This document shows, one piece after another, positions 58,992-64,000 of a stretch of 64,000 bases of DNA. Below the pieces are notes generated by a model. The model was not told the DNA's origin, made no database searches, and saw only the letters and a program-made list of their open reading frames with translations. Each line of letters opens with the position of its first letter. The stretch's first letter is position 1. The stretch is from contig NZ_BAAATZ010000037.1 in assembly GCF_039533685.1 (NCBI RefSeq), positions 124,001 through 188,000 on the forward strand, given 5' to 3'. This DNA is from Actinocorallia aurantiaca (GTDB lineage Bacteria; Actinomycetota; Actinomycetes; Streptosporangiales; Streptosporangiaceae). The position numbers and the translations under genes were made by a program.

Positions 58992-59142
58992 CGTCGCCTC
59001 GTCCCACGCGGTTTTCTTCTCCTCCTTGTATGAACCTCTCCGGCTTCCTTCACCCGCCTTTGGGCAGAATCCCGCATCTGTCCATGGCGAAGACCCTGCC
59101 CTCCGGGACCGTGCCGACGCCCGGCTTCCGGGGCCGTACGGG

Positions 59143-59775
59143 TCAGACGTCCGCCATCACCTGGGCTCGGACGCGTTCGACCATGGGGGCCGGGGCCTTG
59201 TCCGGGGAGCCCGTGTCGAAGGGGGGCTGGGGGTCGTACTCGATGAAGAGCTGGATGGACTCGGCGGTCTCCCGGTCGGTGAGCTCGGCGGCGAGGGCCA
59301 GGGCCATGTCGATGCCGGAGGCGACGCCCGCCGCGGTGACGATCTTGCCGGTGAAGACCGTGCGGCGGGGGGTGGGGATCGCGCCGAACATCGGCAGGGT
59401 CTCGGCGACCGCCCAGTGCGAGGTGGCGGGCAGGCCGTCGAGGATCCCGGCCGCGCCGAGCAGCAGCGAACCCGAGCAGACCGACGCCGTCCAGCGGGTC
59501 TTCGGGTGGACGGCGGCCAGCCAGCCGGTGTAGGCGGCGTCCTGGCCCGCCTCCAGGCATCCGGGGCCGCCGGGGACGACGACCACGTCGCAGTCGGCGA
59601 TGTCTGCGAGGGCCGTCTCGGCGAGCACCGTGAGGGTGCCCGTGTCCGTGGTGACCGGGCCAGGTGCGACTGCGGCGAACACCACTTCGGCGCCGGGCAG
59701 CCGCGACAGGACCTCGTACGGGCCGATCGCGTCGAGCGCCGTGAAACGCGGGTAGAGCGGGAAGACGATACGCAT
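59143..59775 (-). CDS. DJ-1/PfpI superfamily protein
   Basis: A 210-residue class I glutamine-amidotransferase-like protein. DCDVVVVPGGPGCLEA, TASVCSGSLLLGAAGILDG (nucleophile Cys in VCSGS) and ATSHWAVAETLPMFG place it in the DJ-1/PfpI/isonitrile-hydratase-like group. Start ATG 59775 has AAGGAG 7 bases upstream. It is 11 bases after the GlxA-type regulator gene, whose N-terminal domain is a close relative, so a duplication may have produced the pair. The substrate is unknown. Confidence 0.9.
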   Translation of the reverse strand: MRIVFPLYPRFTALDAIGPYEVLSRLPGAEVVFAAVAPGPVTTDTGTLTVLAETALADIADCDVVVVPGGPGCLEAGQDAAYTGWLAAVHPKTRWTASVCSGSLLLGAAGILDGLPATSHWAVAETLPMFGAIPTPRRTVFTGKIVTAAGVASGIDMALALAAELTDRETAESIQLFIEYDPQPPFDTGSPDKAPAPMVERVRAQVMADV

Positions 59776-59786
59776 GAGCGACTCCT

Positions 59787-60722
59787 TCAACGTGCGCTGA
59801 ACCGGCGCCTGTAAGCGCCGGGGGTGACCGAGATCCGTCGCCGGAAGCTTCGGTGCATGGTCTCGGGGGTGCCGAACCCGCAGGTCCGGGCGATCACGTC
59901 CACCGGCAGGGCGGTGGACTCCAGCAGCCGGCGGGCCGTCTCGACCCGGACCGACTCGACGTAGGCGCCGGGTGTCAGTCCGGTCTCGCGGGCGAACAGC
60001 CGGGCGAAGTGCCGCGGGCTCATCGCGGCCCGTTCGGCGAGGGCGGGGACGCTCAGGTCCGTGTCCAGGTGCTCGGGGATCCAGCTCTGGAGCTCGGCCA
60101 GCGCGGGGTGCTCCGGCCTGGACGCGCTGAGCTGCGTGCTGAACTGCGCCTGCCCGCCCGGCCGCTGCACGAACACCACCAGTTCGCGGGCGACCCGCAG
60201 CGCGGTGTCCGGCCCGAGGTCGCGTTCCACCATGGCCAGGGCCATGTCGATCCCCGACGTCACTCCCGCGCTGGTCCAGACCTCGCCGTCCACGACGAAG
60301 ATCCGGTCCTCCTGGACGTCCACTTCGGGGAAGAGGTCCCCGAGCATCCCGCAGACCCTCCAGTGCGTCGTGGCGTCGCGCCCTTCCAGCAGTCCCGCGA
60401 CGGCCAGGACGAACGCCCCGCTGCACACCGACGCGACCCTCCTGGACCGTCCCGCGGCCTCCCGCACCCAGTCCAGCAGCGCCGCGTCCTCCACCGCCCC
60501 GACGACGCCCTCGCCGCCAACCACGACCAGCGTGTCGATCGGCCCCGCGCACTCCTCCGCCGCCCGGTCCGGCACGACGGCGATCCCGCTGTGGGCCCGC
60601 ACCACGCCCCCGCCCATCCCGACGGTCTCGACCTCATAGCCCCCCGCCAGGCTGAACACCTCCAGCGGCCCCGTCAGGTCGAGGCTCTGGAACCCGGGAA
60701 AGACCAGGAACACCACTCTCAC
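59787..60722 (-). CDS. GlxA-type AraC-family transcriptional regulator
   Basis: A 311-residue regulator. The N-terminal DJ-1-like domain (~1-190) holds DTLVVVGGEGVVGAVED and RRVASVCSGAFVLAVAGLL; the C-terminal part has two AraC helix-turn-helix motifs (LSVPALAERAAMSPRHFARLF and LPVDVIARTCGFGTPETMHRSF). Such regulators control quaternary amine or stress genes; here the adjacent DJ-1 gene, 11 bases downstream, is the probable target. The GTG at 60722 begins VRVVFLVFPGFQSLDLTGPLE; a GTG nine codons upstream lacks a site. Confidence 0.9.
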   Translation of the reverse strand: MRVVFLVFPGFQSLDLTGPLEVFSLAGGYEVETVGMGGGVVRAHSGIAVVPDRAAEECAGPIDTLVVVGGEGVVGAVEDAALLDWVREAAGRSRRVASVCSGAFVLAVAGLLEGRDATTHWRVCGMLGDLFPEVDVQEDRIFVVDGEVWTSAGVTSGIDMALAMVERDLGPDTALRVARELVVFVQRPGGQAQFSTQLSASRPEHPALAELQSWIPEHLDTDLSVPALAERAAMSPRHFARLFARETGLTPGAYVESVRVETARRLLESTALPVDVIARTCGFGTPETMHRSFRRRISVTPGAYRRRFSAR

Positions 60723-60783
60723 GCCTTCAGTCTTCCCAGCCCCCCGCACGGCCGCAATGACACGAATCTGACGATTCCTGCCA

Positions 60784-62724
60784 TCACCCCGGCTGCTCGT
60801 CGGCCCCGGAGCCGACCTTGATCACCTTGAGCACCTCCTCGTGGAAGCGGTCGACGGCGGCGTCGACGCTGCGGATGAACCCGCTCTCCTCGGTACCCCG
60901 CTTGGTCCCCATGCCGGCGCGCAGGCTCAGCTTGAACGAGGCGATCTCCCCGTCGCCGACGAGGAGGCCGGGCTCGGCCCGGAGGTTCTTCAGGAGCTCG
61001 CAAGGGCCGCTGTCCCTTCCGGCCGGAAGGGCTTCGATCCTCAGCTCGTTCGGTGCCTCGGAGAGCTGGCGGAGCAGCCAGTTGATCCGGGTGAGGGCGC
61101 GGGCCCGGTCCGCGGAGGGGACGATCGCCGTGGTCTCGATGTGGCCGGTCCGCAGATCGGCTTCGACCAGGAGCGGCCCGGCCGTCCCGGGAATCCGGAT
61201 CTCGGCGGACATCCGGCCCGACCCGACGAGTGCGTCCACCGTGCGGGCGCGTTGCGCCTTCGGGTCCTCACCGCGCTTCTTGCGGACGACGGGAGCGACG
61301 GCCAGCCCCGTCTCGCCGCCCAGCCTCAGGCACAGTTGGCGGGTCAGCTTCTCCCAGTTCTCGGCCACCTGGACCGCCCGCTTGTCACCGGCCCGCAGGG
61401 TCCCCTCGGCGATGGCGTCGCGGACGGGCACCCAGGACGCGCCCATGTTCTGGAACCCCTGGCACCCCGCGTTGTCCTGCTCCAGGTAGTGGAGCAGCTC
61501 TCCGAGCAGCCAGGCGTGGACCGGGCTGGAAACTCCCTCGTGACGGCACAGGAGCCTGGCCTCGTGGGCGACCTCGGCCCAGGAGAGGTGCTGCAGCGCG
61601 ACCTTCCTCGTCTTGCGCCCGTCCACGGCCACCGGATGCCCGCCGTCCAGGGCGAGGTCGTTGGACAGGGTGATGACGGTCTCGTAGCCGTTGCGGGAGG
61701 CCACTTCGAGGTAAGACTCCACCTGCTCCCGCCTGAGCGGGTTCCCACCCGTCTTCGTCTCGATCAGCGCGGTCCATATCCGGCCCGCCCGGGACACCCT
61801 CACCACCCCGTCCGGCCGGACCGTGCTCTCGCCGTGCTTGAACGTCGCCTCGGCGAAAGTCTGCATGGCGCCGGCCGGCGCACCGAAACGCGCGGTGACC
61901 CGGCGGCCGAACTCGGGAACCTGGGTCATCACCGCCAGCAGCGTCGAGGTCGCCCGGCTCTCCCGCTCCTGGTCGTTGCGGAACCCGTTCACGGAGAACA
62001 GCCGGGCGTTCTGCCAGTTCACGTGGTCCGCGAGGCTGGTCTTCGGCGGCGCCAGGGTGCTCTTCTTCACCGCCCGTCGGCCGGTGCGCACCTTCGCGGC
62101 CTTCTCCGTCCCGGAAGCGCTCCCGCCGTCGGGTTCCGCCGGCGGCCGCTCTTCGGCTTCGACGGGCTGTTCGCCCTCGTCGTCCTGGACCGCGATGCCG
62201 AACTCCGCGGCCAGGCCGGCGAGCCCCGACTCGTAGCCCTGGCCGACGGCTCGGAACTTCCATTCCTCTCCGCGCCGGTAGAGCTCGCCGAACACGAAGG
62301 CCGTCTCCACCGTGGCGCCGGTGATGTCGAAGGCCAGCAAGGACTCCCCCGCGCTGTCGGACAAGGTCAGGCGCAGGTCGTCCAGCTCGCCGAAGGTCGC
62401 CCCCTCGTACCGGCTGGCGGCGATCGTCACATTGTGGATCTCGGCCGGTAGCGCGGCGAGATCCACCTGGATCCGGTCCTCGTTGCCGCTGCCGGTCGGC
62501 GTCTTGCCGAGCAGCTGCACCGAGCCGTCCTCACTGGACGGATGGTTGTAGAAGAAGAAGTCGTCGTCCCCCCGGACCTTCCCGTCCGCGGCGACGAGGA
62601 GGACCGAGACGTCCGCCTCGCCCTCCCCAGTCGGATCGGTCCAGCCCAAGGTCAGGCTGACCGGCCCCGCCGCTTCCGACAGACCGGAGATCCCGACGTT
62701 CCCGCCCTTGGACATCTGCAGCAA
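60784..62724 (-). CDS. TerD domain fused to PD-(D/E)XK nuclease-like domain
   Basis: A 646-residue protein. Residues 1-~180 are a TerD domain (MSKGGNVGISGL, LGWTDPTGEGEADVSVLL, DDDFFFYNHPSSEDGSVQLLG, LDDLRLTLSDSAGESLLAFD), a calcium-binding stress module. After a charged linker (~185-235) comes a PD-(D/E)XK-like core: RPDGVVRVSRAGRIWTALIETKTGG (D...ETK) with REQVESYLEVASRNGYETVITLSND. The C-terminal ~250 residues are unassigned. The TTG start (62724) has GGGAGG five bases upstream. TerD-linked DNA-processing fusions have been described from genome analysis; activity here is inferred. Confidence 0.82.
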   Translation of the reverse strand: MLQMSKGGNVGISGLSEAAGPVSLTLGWTDPTGEGEADVSVLLVAADGKVRGDDDFFFYNHPSSEDGSVQLLGKTPTGSGNEDRIQVDLAALPAEIHNVTIAASRYEGATFGELDDLRLTLSDSAGESLLAFDITGATVETAFVFGELYRRGEEWKFRAVGQGYESGLAGLAAEFGIAVQDDEGEQPVEAEERPPAEPDGGSASGTEKAAKVRTGRRAVKKSTLAPPKTSLADHVNWQNARLFSVNGFRNDQERESRATSTLLAVMTQVPEFGRRVTARFGAPAGAMQTFAEATFKHGESTVRPDGVVRVSRAGRIWTALIETKTGGNPLRREQVESYLEVASRNGYETVITLSNDLALDGGHPVAVDGRKTRKVALQHLSWAEVAHEARLLCRHEGVSSPVHAWLLGELLHYLEQDNAGCQGFQNMGASWVPVRDAIAEGTLRAGDKRAVQVAENWEKLTRQLCLRLGGETGLAVAPVVRKKRGEDPKAQRARTVDALVGSGRMSAEIRIPGTAGPLLVEADLRTGHIETTAIVPSADRARALTRINWLLRQLSEAPNELRIEALPAGRDSGPCELLKNLRAEPGLLVGDGEIASFKLSLRAGMGTKRGTEESGFIRSVDAAVDRFHEEVLKVIKVGSGADEQPG

Positions 62725-62878
62725 GACGACCTCCCGGTGACGAGCCACCACCCGAATGGCGGCGCAACTCTCATGAAGAGATTCAAGCCCGCCGAGGCCG
62801 AACTATTTACGAAACAGGTAACAATCGAGATTTCATCGTGAATGATCTACACAAAACCCTTTCCCCTCCCGTCGGCCG
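62725..62878. promoter_or_regulatory. AT-rich gap upstream of the TerD fusion gene
   Basis: This 154-base stretch is much richer in A and T (about 62770-62860) than the rest of the window, a common sign of a strong or regulated promoter. It separates two minus-strand genes and carries no ORF. No confident -35/-10 was assigned. Confidence 0.4.

Positions 62879-64000
<1,122 letters not shown>

Overview
The window is very GC-rich DNA from the main chromosome of a filamentous actinomycete, most likely a member of the Streptosporangiales (Streptosporangium/Nonomuraea type). Signs of this are many GTG and TTG starts, a WhiJ-like XRE-DUF5753/DUF397/ATPase trio, F420-dependent enzymes, a dynamin-like GTPase operon, several DUF families typical of the order, and TANNNT -10 boxes 6-8 nt before start codons, as in actinobacterial leaderless mRNAs. 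The genus is a guess. There is no prophage, transposase, integrase, CRISPR array or rRNA operon.

Layout. 1-6.4 kb: 3' end of ilvD, FmdB zinc ribbon, HNH nuclease, prolyl oligopeptidase, GNAT, and a large XRE regulator divergent from a small ORF. 6.4-10.6 kb: three tandem hairpins, MscS-type channel, truncated haemoglobin, GH13 glucosidase, an unknown protein and a small secreted basic protein. 10.7-15.6 kb: acyl-CoA thioesterase, EttA, membrane diguanylate cyclase, SSB and a 68/69-bp repeat array. 15.6-24.4 kb: a coupled cobA - dynamin-like GTPase - repeat-bearing membrane GTPase operon, then cobC, cobH and a shortened cobL. 24.5-26.1 kb: WhiJ-like regulatory cassette. 26.1-36 kb: Rv3520c-like F420 oxidoreductase behind a KstR-like operator, hydrolase, membrane Ser/Thr kinase, quinone reductase, two TetR regulators, DUF4328 protein, cobD and an FAD oxidase. 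36-39.6 kb: Ada-AlkA/MGMT alkylation-repair operon, tRNA-Arg, membrane FKBP. 39.7-48.2 kb: class A PBP, lipoprotein, a giant multi-SseB protein with an overlapping small partner, and a surface protein. 48.2-57.7 kb: SpoU methyltransferase, EEP phosphatase, VWA/solute-binding membrane protein, sigma-like protein fused to a membrane/extracellular module, phosphotransferase, amidase-like protein, DUF2510 protein, Orn. 57.8-64 kb: tRNA-His, secreted propeller-like protein, DJ-1 and GlxA-type proteins, TerD-nuclease fusion, and the C-terminal half of a Clp ATPase cut by the window end.

How the genes work together. Cobalamin synthesis is represented by cobA, cobC, cobH, cobL and, 9 kb away, cobD; the full pathway must be completed elsewhere. 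The Ada-AlkA and MGMT genes form a two-gene alkylation response. The most unusual material is the SseB protein/partner pair, the TerD-PD-(D/E)XK fusion, the DDPLTSGEF-repeat GTPase, the shortened CobL and the one-piece sigma-like sensor.
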